Shown: one piece after another, positions 8,181 through 16,842 of the stretch
How positions within the stretch are numbered: the first letter of the stretch is position 1
Layout: every line of letters starts with the position of its first letter
From: Salinisphaera sp. UBA1666
GTDB lineage: Bacteria > Pseudomonadota > Gammaproteobacteria > Nevskiales > Salinisphaeraceae
Direction of reading: 5' to 3'
DNA: 28,530 nt
NCBI GenBank assembly: GCA_002320455.1
Contig: DCKU01000123.1
Span: 1-28,530 of the forward strand
The notes under the pieces: generated by a model
The model's input: the letters and a program-made list of their open reading frames with translations, nothing else
The model's database searches: none
Told to the model about the DNA's origin: nothing
Position numbers and translations under genes: made by a program

Positions 8181-8741
8181 TCATAGATCGTCGCGCTGCG
8201 ACAGGGGCTGCTGCGGCACCCGGCGCAGCTTGTCGGTGTCATAGCCCATATCGCCCACGCGCTTGACCAGCGATTGATAGCGCGCTTCGTCGATCTGTGG
8301 CGTACGCGCCATGATCCAGACGAAGTCGCGCTTGTCGCGCGCGATGATCGTGGCGTCGTAGTCGGGGCTCACGTAGGAGATCACGTATTGCAGCCGCAGC
8401 ACGTAGTAGAAATGCATGGCCCATAGCGCGTTGCTGGGGTCATCCAGCACCGTGGCCCATGGCCGCATCGTTTTTTCCGGGCCGTCGAACCCGCCCTCGC
8501 GATACGTGAACTTCACGTTGACCGTGTCGTCGTCCTCGCCGCGGCTGTAGCGCTCGATCTCGTTGTAGGCGTTCTCGGTCTTCGAGGGCGGGATGTGGGC
8601 GATGACGTACCAGGCGCCCATGAAGCGATCCAGATCCACGTTATCGGCGACCGGGAACGATTTGGGCGGCGCCAGGCTGCAACCGGCGGCCAGCAACACG
8701 AGGCCGAACAACAAGGTGCGTGGAATGAATGATCGCAACAT
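8181..8741 (-). CDS. blc: Blc-type outer-membrane lipocalin lipoprotein
   Basis: A lipoprotein of the bacterial lipocalin family, 186 residues. The signal peptide ends in lipobox LLAAGC with Cys21 as the lipidated residue. The lipocalin G-x-W signature is at 42-44 (GAWYVIAHIP). C-terminal WIMARTP is the usual third conserved patch of Blc proteins. These beta-barrels bind lysophospholipids or fatty acids in the envelope. I chose ATG 8741 because GAGG sits six bases before it; a TTG at 8753 in the same frame would place that site inside the gene. It precedes the Atm1-like gene by 33 bases. Confidence 0.9.
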   Translation of the reverse strand: MLRSFIPRTLLFGLVLLAAGCSLAPPKSFPVADNVDLDRFMGAWYVIAHIPPSKTENAYNEIERYSRGEDDDTVNVKFTYREGGFDGPEKTMRPWATVLDDPSNALWAMHFYYVLRLQYVISYVSPDYDATIIARDKRDFVWIMARTPQIDEARYQSLVKRVGDMGYDTDKLRRVPQQPLSQRDDL

Positions 8742-8796
8742 AACGAGCCTCAATGAGTCACAACGACGATAGGCAGACGAGAGTACGTTGAAAGCG

Positions 8797-10260
8797 TCAA
8801 TCCCAGATGCCGGCTTCGACCTGTTCCGGGCGCTTCAAGACGCGCTTGTTGAAGACCGGACGAGTGGTGCCGCCGGCGCGCTGACGCTCATAGTCGCGTA
8901 ACACCCGGATCGCGATCGGAAACAGCAGCAGAATCGCGATCAGGTTGGTCGTGGCCATCAGCCCCATGGCCAGATCCGCGAAGTGCCAGACAAAATCCAG
9001 GCTGGCCACCGAGCCGATCGCCACCATGGCCAGAATGAACGGGCGAATGATCGCGATTGCCGTGCGGCCGGACTTCTGGAATAGGTACTCGACGTTGATT
9101 TCGGTATAGGCAAAGTTCGCTAGAATCGAGCTGTAGGCAAAAAACAGGATCGCCACCGCGATGAAATACTGACCGAATAGCCCCAGGTGATCGAACATCG
9201 CATCCTGGGTCAGCTTGATGCCCTGGAGTGAGGCGCCTTGGGCGTGTGCATCCAGCATCTGGTCGTAGACGCCGGACAGCAGGATGACCACCGCCGTACA
9301 GGTGCAGATGATCAGCGTGTCGATTACGACGCCGAACGCCTGAACGAGGCCCTGCGTGGCCGGATGCTTGACCTCGGCGGTGGCGGCTGCGTTCGGGGTC
9401 GAACCCATGCCGGCCTCATTGGAGAATAGACCGCGCTGGACCCCGTTCCGCAGTGCGGCGGCCACCGCATAGCCGGCCGCACCGCCGGCCACGGGCCCAT
9501 AGCCGAACGCCGACTTGACGATCAGCGCCAGCATGGCCGGCACGGCCGTCGCGTTGGCCAGAAGAATCCACAGAGCCACCAAGAAATAGCCCACGGCCAT
9601 GACCGGCACGATCAGCTCGGCGGTGCGTGCGATGGATTTCAGCCCGCCGTAAATAACCAGACCGGCCAAGAGGACAAGGCCAATCGCCGTGACCCAGTTC
9701 GGAATTCCGAAGCCGCCGTTTAGCCCTTGAGCGATGGTATTGGCCTGGGCCCCGCAGAAGGCAAAGCCGTAGGCGATGATCAGAAACACCGCGAAGATGA
9801 TGCTCATCCAGCGAGCCCCCAGAGCCCGCTCGATGTAATAGGCCGGGCCGCCGCGATAGATGCCGTCGCCGTGATGCACCTTGTAGACCTGGCCAAGCGT
9901 GCACTCGATGAACGTGGTGGCGATGCCCACGAGCGCCGTCATCCACATCCAGAAGATCGCCCCCGGCCCGCCGACGAACAGCGCCAGAGCCACGCCCGCC
10001 AGATTACCGGTACCGATACGCGCGGCCAGCGACGTGGCCAGCGCCTGAAACGAGCTCACGCCGCGACCGGTCTCGCCCACCTTGGCAAATACGAGACGCG
10101 CCATGTGGCCGAATAGACGGAACTGCAGAAACCGGGTCGCGACCGTGAAGATAAGGCCGGCCCCCAGCAACAGATAAGTGAGGATATACCCCCAGACAAA
10201 CTCGGTCACCGGATTGATGACCGCATATATCGCCTGCTCGAGCGTTTCTAGCCACGCCAT
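8797..10260 (-). CDS. AGCS-family Na+:alanine/glycine symporter
   Basis: A 487-residue carrier with about eleven hydrophobic segments. It has the family stretches SSFQALATSLAARIGTGNLAG (69-89, core GTGN), GGPAYYIERALG (137-148) and NEAGMGSTPNAAATAEVKHP near residues 285-305. AGCS proteins take up alanine or glycine with sodium across the inner membrane. Which amino acid this copy prefers is not visible. GGAG lies eleven bases before ATG 10260, rather far for a ribosome site. It sits 55 bases upstream of the lipocalin gene, with no terminator seen between. Confidence 0.93.
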   Translation of the reverse strand: MAWLETLEQAIYAVINPVTEFVWGYILTYLLLGAGLIFTVATRFLQFRLFGHMARLVFAKVGETGRGVSSFQALATSLAARIGTGNLAGVALALFVGGPGAIFWMWMTALVGIATTFIECTLGQVYKVHHGDGIYRGGPAYYIERALGARWMSIIFAVFLIIAYGFAFCGAQANTIAQGLNGGFGIPNWVTAIGLVLLAGLVIYGGLKSIARTAELIVPVMAVGYFLVALWILLANATAVPAMLALIVKSAFGYGPVAGGAAGYAVAAALRNGVQRGLFSNEAGMGSTPNAAATAEVKHPATQGLVQAFGVVIDTLIICTCTAVVILLSGVYDQMLDAHAQGASLQGIKLTQDAMFDHLGLFGQYFIAVAILFFAYSSILANFAYTEINVEYLFQKSGRTAIAIIRPFILAMVAIGSVASLDFVWHFADLAMGLMATTNLIAILLLFPIAIRVLRDYERQRAGGTTRPVFNKRVLKRPEQVEAGIWD

Positions 10261-10349
10261 GGTATGCCGTACTCCGTGTTTGCCCCCGGCCGGTTAGGGG
10301 TTGTCCCGCCGGCTTAATGGCACACAGCTTACATGCTCGGTGGCCCCTA

Positions 10350-10374
10350 CGCCCGATGCGCTTGGCATCGGGCG
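10350..10374 (-). terminator. hairpin after the TRAP-type gene, possible terminator
   Basis: A perfect 10-bp stem (CGCCCGATGC with GCATCGGGCG) around a 5-base loop begins 13 bases past the minus-strand stop at 10388. No T-run follows on the minus strand, so it may be a weak or Rho-assisted terminator, or a message-stabilising end. Confidence 0.5.
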
Positions 10375-10387
10375 ATTCATGCCGGGC

Positions 10388-12517
10388 CTAGAAGACGTGG
10401 ATAAAGATCAGAGGTATGAACGCCACCAGGAGCAACGACGTACCCATGACCGTGATGGGCAGCAGCAGGGCTTCATGACGCCGCCAGAAGCTGGGATCGT
10501 CGGCGACCTCGGCGCGGGCTTTCTCGAACTCGGCCTCGCCGACCACCTGACGCGTGAGCAGCTGGTTGAGCGCCACCGGCGGCGAGAGATAGCCCAGCTC
10601 GAAGGCCACCAGCACCATCATCCAGAAGTGCACCGGGTTCACGTTGTTGTGATAGGCCACCGGCGCGATGGTGGCGCTGACCAGAATGATGGCCCCGTAC
10701 GGATCCATGATCATGCCGATGATCACCAACATGACCGTGAGTGCGGCGACCGTGACCCAGATGTTGCCCAGCTCGCTGGGGAACAGGTCCATGACGCCCG
10801 AGCGCTCCATCACGCCGCCGAAGATGATCGAGCCCACCATGAGCATGAGCAGGGCGCCGATCAGGTTGGCCGTTTCGGCGGTCGAGGCGCGCAGCGCGTT
10901 GCCAAAGCCGGCCGGCTTGTACGCCGGTGCCTTGGCCTGGCCGCGGTCGGCGGCCTTGATCTGGGCCTCATACAAGCGATTGGCCCGCCAGCGGTCATAG
11001 ACCAGCAGCACCAGCAGCAGCAACGGCAGGATCACCGGCGCCGAGAACTCGTTGAAGCTCTGACCGATTAGATGCGTGTAGACGAAGATGACCACCACGG
11101 CAAGCAGCACGTACGGAACCAAGGGCACCGCGGCGCGCAGCGTGTTCGGCAGGGCATCGTCCGGCGTGGCCAGATGCGGTCGGCTCTTGCGCGTGAGATA
11201 GATAAACGCACAGAACAGCGCGGCCGACAGGGCAAAGACATACAGCCCCCAGCCAAACAGCTGGTCGGTGGTCACCTGCCGGTTGAGCGCGGCGATGATC
11301 ACGACCATCAGACAGGGGTTCAAGACCACGCCCATGCTGCCCGACATGGCCGTGGAGGCGATCGCCAGCTGTCGGTAGGTCCCGGCGATGCGCAGTTCCT
11401 GATAGATCACCGCACCGATGGCCAGCACGAAGATGCCGGACGCGCCGGTATAGGCGGTCGGCCAGGCCGAGGCCAGCACCACGATGATGACCACGAACTC
11501 GGGCCGCATTTCCCAGGAGCGGAACAGGCCGAAGATCAACTCGGCGATACGTGTGTGCTTGAGCATCATGCCCACCCACACGAACAGCCCGATGCCGGTA
11601 TACAGATCGGCGAACCGGATCATTTTGGTCAACTGGACGACCGGCCCGGCCAGATAGTTTTCCGAGAAGAAGAAATACGCCAGCGATGTGAACGCCAGTG
11701 CGCAATACAGCGGTACCGCCAGACCGGCCTTGAGCGGCGAGTTGTCTTCGGTGTGCGCCGGAACCTTGATCAGCCGGAACAGACTGGCCGCGGCCAGCAA
11801 GATGAAACCGATCAACCAGATGCTGTTGAGCGCGGTATCGCCGCCCACATCGATACGGATCCACGCGATCGCACTGGCTGCCATCGCGACATGAACCAAA
11901 AACTGCGCGCCGGCCGACACACGATAGTCAGTCGCACTCTTGGGCGGGCGTAGCGAGATCTGCTCGTTCTTGATGGTGGCGATCAGGCCGCCAAAGATGA
12001 TCAGCAAGACCAGAATATAAGGCTGCCAGGCCTGGCCGACCGTATTGAGCTGACCGGCCGCTAGCTCGACGCTACGAAAGCTTTGCAGCGTGGCCGTCGA
12101 TGTCTGCTCGCGATTGTAGTCGTAGATCTCGAAGTTTTCGCGGCACTGCTCGCGCTGGCTGGTCAGCGATTGGCGAATAGACTCGGGATCGGCCGGGCCG
12201 GTATCGAACAGGCTGTCGGTATCGGCTTTCTGGTTGGCCATGCGTCGCTGCACTTCGGCATCGACGTCCATGTTCGGGTTGCACGACGGCTGGCTCATAT
12301 CAAAGCGCAGCATGTTGTAGTCGTGCCAGATGCTTCCGCCGAGGCTTAAAAGCTGGCCGTGGATGAACGCACTGGTACCGAACGCGATCGCCAGAAGCAA
12401 CAGCAGCGCGATCGGGGCTGTGATCAGCCAGTCGCGCCACGCCGGAAAAGAGACCGGCTTATCGCCGGCGTGCGGATCGGATGCCGAGGGCATCGACGAC
12501 GTGGACTCATCGACCAT
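10388..12517 (-). CDS. TRAP-type large permease with extra N-terminal membrane domain
   Basis: This 709-residue protein has a C-terminal half (from about residue 305) resembling DctM, the large TRAP permease: STAMSGSMGVVLNP (388-401), MIMDPYGAIILVSATIAPVA and a late ELGYLSPPVALNQLL segment. The first 300 residues hold one helix (31-52), a polar loop (about 53-165, predicted periplasmic, with Cys79 and Cys125) and four further helices. That four-helix part could stand for the small DctQ subunit. TRAP carriers use a sodium gradient to import organic acids, amino acids or osmolytes with a periplasmic binding protein. No such binding protein is present in the window. The substrate is unknown. The start is at ATG 12517 behind a GGGGG run. 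Confidence 0.82.
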   Translation of the reverse strand: MVDESTSSMPSASDPHAGDKPVSFPAWRDWLITAPIALLLLLAIAFGTSAFIHGQLLSLGGSIWHDYNMLRFDMSQPSCNPNMDVDAEVQRRMANQKADTDSLFDTGPADPESIRQSLTSQREQCRENFEIYDYNREQTSTATLQSFRSVELAAGQLNTVGQAWQPYILVLLIIFGGLIATIKNEQISLRPPKSATDYRVSAGAQFLVHVAMAASAIAWIRIDVGGDTALNSIWLIGFILLAAASLFRLIKVPAHTEDNSPLKAGLAVPLYCALAFTSLAYFFFSENYLAGPVVQLTKMIRFADLYTGIGLFVWVGMMLKHTRIAELIFGLFRSWEMRPEFVVIIVVLASAWPTAYTGASGIFVLAIGAVIYQELRIAGTYRQLAIASTAMSGSMGVVLNPCLMVVIIAALNRQVTTDQLFGWGLYVFALSAALFCAFIYLTRKSRPHLATPDDALPNTLRAAVPLVPYVLLAVVVIFVYTHLIGQSFNEFSAPVILPLLLLVLLVYDRWRANRLYEAQIKAADRGQAKAPAYKPAGFGNALRASTAETANLIGALLMLMVGSIIFGGVMERSGVMDLFPSELGNIWVTVAALTVMLVIIGMIMDPYGAIILVSATIAPVAYHNNVNPVHFWMMVLVAFELGYLSPPVALNQLLTRQVVGEAEFEKARAEVADDPSFWRRHEALLLPITVMGTSLLLVAFIPLIFIHVF

Positions 12518-12626
12518 GACGCCCCCGGTAGCGGCAGTCGCGCTTGGCGCCTGTTATGCCGTCTGAATCTCGCCGCCCGAAAACAGGCGATCGCGATACG
12601 CATATTCCAACGATCGATTCGTACAA
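12507..12626 (-). CDS. possible 39-codon upstream ORF before the TRAP-type gene
   Basis: A TTG at 12626 lies eight bases after a strong GGAGG site (12635-12639, minus strand). It opens a 39-residue frame that ends at TGA 12507-12509, overlapping the permease start by eleven bases. The peptide is basic and resembles nothing I know. The ribosome site is the best on this strand nearby, so it may be a leader that couples translation. It could equally be chance. Confidence 0.25.
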   Translation of the reverse strand: MYESIVGICVSRSPVFGRRDSDGITGAKRDCRYRGRHGR

Positions 12627-12678
12627 GGCCCTCTCCTCCATGCTCACTACGATCCCGCCAGTGGAATCGATCACGCAT

Positions 12679-12706
12679 CGCATCGGTCGCGCCGATGCGT
12701 TTTTTT
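12679..12706 (+). terminator. orphan Rho-independent terminator upstream of rdsA
   Basis: CGCATCGG (12679-12686) pairs perfectly with CCGATGCG (12692-12699) around a 5-base loop, followed by seven T. The form is that of a plus-strand intrinsic terminator, yet no plus-strand gene lies upstream because the neighbour at 12517 is divergent. It may end a short untranslated RNA or act as an attenuator for the flavoprotein gene 71 bases on. Confidence 0.85.
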
Positions 12707-12777
12707 AAAAATATATCTTTTAGGAGCCGTCGCGCCAAGCCGTCGGTGGCCACGGGCCGGCGTGCGACAATAGCGCG

Positions 12778-14010
12778 ATGAAGAATACCGCGTCGCAACG
12801 AGCTTCTAGCCCGGCAACCGACAGCGACGTCCTCGTGCTAGGCGGCGGCGCGGCCGGTCTGATGTGTGCGGCCGTGGCTGCCCAGCGCGGGCGCTCGGTT
12901 CGCGTGTTGGAAAAGACCAAGCGCTGCGGCAAGAAGATCCTCATGTCCGGCGGCGGGCGCTGCAACTTCACCAACCTACACACTTCGCCCGCGAATTTTC
13001 TCTCGGCCAACCCGCACTACTGTAAGTCGGCGCTGGCGCGCTATACGCCCGCCGACTTCATCGCACTCGTCGACGCCTACGGCATCGCGTATCACGAAAA
13101 AGAGCGCGGTCAGCTCTTTTGCGACGACAGCGCCAAGGCCATCGTGTCGATGCTGTTGTCTGAGTGCAGCTCAGCCGGCGTGACCATCGAGACGCGGGTC
13201 GCCATTCAATCGGTCGCACGCAAGGCTACCGGCGGTTTCCGCGTAGTCACCGATGCGGGCGACTACACCGGGCAATCAGTAGTAGTGGCCACCGGTGGAT
13301 TACCGATCCCCAAGATGGGGGCGTCGGATTTCGGACTGTCGATCGCGCGAGACTTCGGCCTGCCCGTGCAGGCCACGCGGGCGGCTCTGGTGCCGTTCAC
13401 GCTCGATCAACAACGCGACGCCGGCTACGACGCGCTCTCGGGCCTGGCCGCAAACGTTGAGGCGCGCTGTAACGACGCGGTGTTTGATGCCGGGCTTTTG
13501 TTCACCCATCGCGGCCTGTCGGGGCCGGCCATGTTGCAGATCTCGTCCTACTGGCAGCCGGGCGACGTGGTAGCCATCGACTGGCTCCCCGGGCCGGATA
13601 TTGAGGACTGGCTGAGCGAACGCGCGGCCGAACGGCCCAACGCCCGGCTGTCCTCGGTATTGGCCGAACGCCTGCCCAAACGCCTGGCCCAGCGGCTGTG
13701 CCACGACATCACGGCCCACACCCGTCTGAGCGACGTGCGGCTGAAACAGCTCGACGGCCCGCGCCGCGCCGAATGGGCCAAGCGCCTCGGTGATTGGCAG
13801 GTCACACCGGGCGGCACCGAAGGCTACAAGACCGCCGAGGTCATGTACGGCGGCGTGGATACCCGGTGCCTGGACTCGACCACGATGGCCGCGCGCGACG
13901 TGCCCGGGCTGTATTTCATCGGCGAGGTCGTCGATGTTACCGGCCACCTGGGCGGGCATAACTTCCAATGGGCCTGGGCATCCGCGCATGCCGCCGGTAC
14001 AGTTGCTTGA
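12778..14010 (+). CDS. rdsA: HI0933/YhiN-family flavoprotein (RdsA-type)
   Basis: A 410-residue FAD-dependent protein of the HI0933-like family. The dinucleotide-binding motif GGGAAG is at 22-27. The family block GKKILMSGGGRCNFTN is at 51-66, and the C-terminal block runs GLYFIGEVVDVTG then LGGHNFQWAW near residue 400. The E. coli member YhiN has been reported to make dihydrouridine at position 2449 of 23S rRNA and renamed RdsA. Assigning that role here assumes orthology, since the family has other branches. No clear ribosome site precedes ATG 12778. A terminator-like hairpin in the leader suggests control by attenuation or a separate upstream transcript. Confidence 0.85.
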   Translation: MKNTASQRASSPATDSDVLVLGGGAAGLMCAAVAAQRGRSVRVLEKTKRCGKKILMSGGGRCNFTNLHTSPANFLSANPHYCKSALARYTPADFIALVDAYGIAYHEKERGQLFCDDSAKAIVSMLLSECSSAGVTIETRVAIQSVARKATGGFRVVTDAGDYTGQSVVVATGGLPIPKMGASDFGLSIARDFGLPVQATRAALVPFTLDQQRDAGYDALSGLAANVEARCNDAVFDAGLLFTHRGLSGPAMLQISSYWQPGDVVAIDWLPGPDIEDWLSERAAERPNARLSSVLAERLPKRLAQRLCHDITAHTRLSDVRLKQLDGPRRAEWAKRLGDWQVTPGGTEGYKTAEVMYGGVDTRCLDSTTMAARDVPGLYFIGEVVDVTGHLGGHNFQWAWASAHAAGTVA

Positions 14011-14031
14011 CGCCTTAAAACTGGAATTCTC

Positions 14032-14235
14032 ATGCGACCGATCATCGGGCCGGCTTTGGCTATCATCACGCTTGCGGCGGCCGGTTGTGCCAGCCAGTCG
14101 ACCGCCGGTTCGGTGCCGGCCGCAGCAGCCGCTGGCTCGCAGGGCTACGACAGTGCGCGGGTGCGTAACAATGGTGATCGCACCCCGCAGTCAGACGCCG
14201 AAACAGAGGCGGCGAACAAAGACAGCGCTGAGTAG
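14032..14235 (+). CDS. small lipoprotein, function unknown
   Basis: A 67-residue protein with a lipoprotein-type signal peptide ending AAAGC (Cys19) and a short, Ala/Ser-rich then acidic hydrophilic tail with no fold I can recognise. It starts 22 bases after the flavoprotein stop, with TGGAA eight bases ahead of ATG 14032, and probably shares that transcript. The tail composition resembles the linker of the neighbouring transglycosylase, so it is probably an envelope protein. Confidence 0.6.
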   Translation: MRPIIGPALAIITLAAAGCASQSTAGSVPAAAAAGSQGYDSARVRNNGDRTPQSDAETEAANKDSAE

Positions 14236-14245
14236 CGCGACGCGA

Positions 14246-14271
14246 GCGGGCGCATGTGGCGGTGCGCCCGC
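14246..14271 (+). other. GC-rich hairpin between lipoprotein and transglycosylase
   Basis: GCGGGCGCA (14246-14254) pairs perfectly with TGCGCCCGC (14263-14271) around an 8-base loop, ten bases after the lipoprotein stop. No T-run follows. It could be a pause or stability element between the two genes. Confidence 0.4.
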
Positions 14272-14345
14272 GCGTGATGAAGCGCTCGCGTGAAGCAGCG
14301 ACAGGCCCTAAGCTTGGCGACGGGCTTCTTACCGACGGCATTTCA

Positions 14346-15677
14346 ATGGCTTATCGACTGTCTCTTCTCGTTGTTCCGGCCACGCTGTGGCTAGCGGCCT
14401 GTGCAACCAACGGCGCCAGCGCAGGGGCCGCAGACGCACCGGCGAGCACAGACACGGCGAAGTCCACCGAGGTACCGACCACGAAGCCGGCAACGGCTGA
14501 CAGCACCCCGCAGGCCGAGACGGCCCCGCAGCAGCCGCGCACAACGTCATCGACCGGCTTTGTTGACTGGGTAGCCGGGTTTCGTCGGGAGGCCGCGGCC
14601 CGCGGCGTGGCGGGCGCCACCTTGGCCGATGCCTTCGATAGCGCGGCCTTGATCCCGCGGGTGATCGAGCTAGACAACCGCCAGCCGGAATTCAACCGCG
14701 CCATCTGGGATTATCTGGACACGGCGGTCTCTGACACCCGCGTGACTCACGGCCGTGAGAAATACGAGGCCTACCGGGATGTAGCGCGCAACACCGAGGC
14801 CCGCTACGGCGTGCCGGGCTCGATCATCACGGCCATCTGGGGTATGGAGTCCAACTACGGAGCCAACTACGGCAACTACGAGACGATCGATGCCCTGGCC
14901 ACGCTAGGCTACGACGGCCGTCGCGAATCGTTTGCTAAGAACCAGCTCTATGCCGCACTTAAGATTCTGGCCAATGGCGATATCCCGCGGGACCGTATGA
15001 AAGGCTCCTGGGCCGGGGCGATGGGCAACACCCAGTTCATTCCCACCAGTTTCGTGGCGTATGCGGTAGACGCCGACGGCGACGGCCGACGCGATATCTG
15101 GAACAGTATTCCCGATACCATGGCCTCAACGGCCAATTATCTCGCCAAGAACGGCTGGCGCGACGGCGAACCCTGGGGCCGGGAAGTTCGGCTGCCGGCC
15201 GGCTTCGACTATGCGGTGGCCGATGGCAAGACCGAGCGATCGAGTGCCCAGTGGCAGGCCATGGGCGTTAGCGCGGTAGATAACCGTGGCCTGCCAGAGC
15301 TTTCTGATGCGGGCATTATCGCGCCGGCCGGTGCGTCCGGCCCGGCGTTCATGACCGGACATAACTTCCGCACCATCTTGCGCTACAACAACGCCGTGAG
15401 CTATGCCCTGGGCGTTGCCTTGCTCTCAGATCGGATTACCGGTGCGCCCGGCGTACAGGCCGACTGGCCGCGCGGGGCGGCCACGCTGTCCAACGCCGAG
15501 ACCCGCACCTTGCAGGCCAATCTGAACCGCCTGGGCTATAGCGCCGGTACGCCGGACGGCATTCTAGGGCCCAATACCAACAGCGCCGTACGCGCGTTCC
15601 AGCGCGACCACGGCCTGGCGGCCGACGGCTTTGTGACCCAGGCCTTGGCCGAGCGGGTGGCCGGCGCGGCCAACTAA
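14346..15677 (+). CDS. MltB-type lytic murein transglycosylase with peptidoglycan-binding domain
   Basis: A predicted outer-membrane lipoprotein of 443 residues that cleaves the glycan strands of peptidoglycan, releasing anhydro-muropeptides. I take ATG 14346 as the start because it opens the signal peptide with lipobox LAAC (Cys19); the frame extends to 14256 but would bury it. Residues 20-70 are an Ala/Thr/Pro linker. The MltB-like catalytic domain follows (about 70-370), with the catalytic Glu168 in AIWGMESNYGANYG. A PG_binding_1 domain closes the chain (about 383-440; LQANLNRLGYSAGTPDGILG). The domain order matches the MltB/Slt-type enzymes that carry a C-terminal binding module. Confidence 0.9.
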   Translation: MAYRLSLLVVPATLWLAACATNGASAGAADAPASTDTAKSTEVPTTKPATADSTPQAETAPQQPRTTSSTGFVDWVAGFRREAAARGVAGATLADAFDSAALIPRVIELDNRQPEFNRAIWDYLDTAVSDTRVTHGREKYEAYRDVARNTEARYGVPGSIITAIWGMESNYGANYGNYETIDALATLGYDGRRESFAKNQLYAALKILANGDIPRDRMKGSWAGAMGNTQFIPTSFVAYAVDADGDGRRDIWNSIPDTMASTANYLAKNGWRDGEPWGREVRLPAGFDYAVADGKTERSSAQWQAMGVSAVDNRGLPELSDAGIIAPAGASGPAFMTGHNFRTILRYNNAVSYALGVALLSDRITGAPGVQADWPRGAATLSNAETRTLQANLNRLGYSAGTPDGILGPNTNSAVRAFQRDHGLAADGFVTQALAERVAGAAN

Positions 15678-15682
15678 AGGCC

Positions 15683-15712
15683 AAAAAATGGCGCCGGTCG
15701 ATCCGGCGCCAT
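15683..15712 (-). terminator. Rho-independent terminator of the aldo/keto reductase gene
   Basis: A perfect 10-bp stem (15688-15697 with 15703-15712, loop TCGAT) is followed on the minus strand by a run of six T (AAAAAA at 15683-15688 on the plus strand). It lies 28 bases past the reductase stop. The same hairpin may slow plus-strand transcripts leaving the transglycosylase gene. Confidence 0.85.
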
Positions 15713-15739
15713 CGCGGGTCGCTTACACGACGATCGGGT

Positions 15740-16723
15740 TTATTCGTGCCCGGCGATCCGGTGCGGCACGTAGGGCGCTTCGAGTTTGTCGCGCTCGTCT
15801 TGCGTGAGCTCGATATCGAGAGCTGCGATCGCGTCGTCTAGCTGGGGCATTTTTGAGGCACCAATGATCGGCGCGGTGACGTGCGGATGCCCGGCGACCC
15901 AGGCCAGGGCGATCTGGGCCATGGATACACCGCGGGCGCTGGCGACCTCGCGCACCGCCTCTACGATCTGGGCATCGGATTCGGCCGCACCCAGCTGCCA
16001 TTTCTCGGTCATGGCGTCGGTCTGGCTGCGCTTTGACTCGCCACCCGCGCCTTGTTTCTTGCCGGCCAGCACGCCGCGGGCCAGCGGGCTCCAGGGAATC
16101 ACGCCCACGCCCTGATCGGCGCACAGCGGCAGCATCTCGCGCTCTTCCTCGCGATAGACCAGATTGACCATGGGCTGCATGGTCACGAACTCGGTCCAGC
16201 CGTTGGCACGAGCGATTTCCTGGCATTTGGCGAACTGCCACGCATACATCGAGGAGGCGCCGATATAGCGTGCCTTGCCGGCCTTGACCACATCGTGCAG
16301 GGCTTCCATGAACTCTTCGACGGGCGTGTCGTAGTCCAAGCGATGGATCTGATACAGATCGACATGGTCGGTGCCCAGCCGGGTCAGCGATGCATCGATG
16401 GCGTGCATGATGTGTTTGCGCGACAGCCCGCGGTTGTTGGGGCCGTCTCCCATGGGGTTATAGACCTTGGTGGCCAGCACGAAATCTTCGCGATCGGCAT
16501 AGTCCAGCAGGGCCTTGCCGACCACTTTCTCGGACTCGCCCAGGGAATACATGTCCGCGGTATCGAAGAAGTTGATACCGGCGTCGAGTGCTTTCTTGAT
16601 GAACGGGCGGCTGGCAGATTCGTCCAGGACCCATTCGCGCCACGTCGGCGTACCGTAGGTCATGGTGCCCAGACACAGAGGCGAGACTTTCATGCCGGTC
16701 GTGCCGAGTCGTTTGTAGTCCAT
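15740..16723 (-). CDS. aldo/keto reductase
   Basis: A 327-residue NADPH-dependent oxidoreductase of the aldo/keto reductase superfamily, cytoplasmic, folding as a TIM barrel. The catalytic tetrad is readable as D54, Y59 (NFFDTADMYS), K86 (ATKVYNP) and H127 (LYQIHRLD). A cofactor-loop IIGASKMPQLDDAI stretch lies near residue 288. The overall pattern resembles YajO/Tas-like members. The natural carbonyl substrate is not deducible. It is a single gene with its own terminator and is transcribed away from the ExoD-family gene. Confidence 0.92.
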   Translation of the reverse strand: MDYKRLGTTGMKVSPLCLGTMTYGTPTWREWVLDESASRPFIKKALDAGINFFDTADMYSLGESEKVVGKALLDYADREDFVLATKVYNPMGDGPNNRGLSRKHIMHAIDASLTRLGTDHVDLYQIHRLDYDTPVEEFMEALHDVVKAGKARYIGASSMYAWQFAKCQEIARANGWTEFVTMQPMVNLVYREEEREMLPLCADQGVGVIPWSPLARGVLAGKKQGAGGESKRSQTDAMTEKWQLGAAESDAQIVEAVREVASARGVSMAQIALAWVAGHPHVTAPIIGASKMPQLDDAIAALDIELTQDERDKLEAPYVPHRIAGHE

Positions 16724-16842
16724 CGCGTTAATCCGTTAGAAGGTTGTGCACTACATTAATTTCCGGGCCCGCGAAGCTCAACCTCCCATGAGTCCTCAGG
16801 TATCCTGCAGCTTGACATTGGCCTCACCCAAGGCGGCCCCGC

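Noticed and set aside
11072..11953. 293-residue plus-strand open frame
   Set aside because: Antisense shadow of the TRAP-type permease; composition is His/Gln/Arg-rich with no motif or ribosome site.
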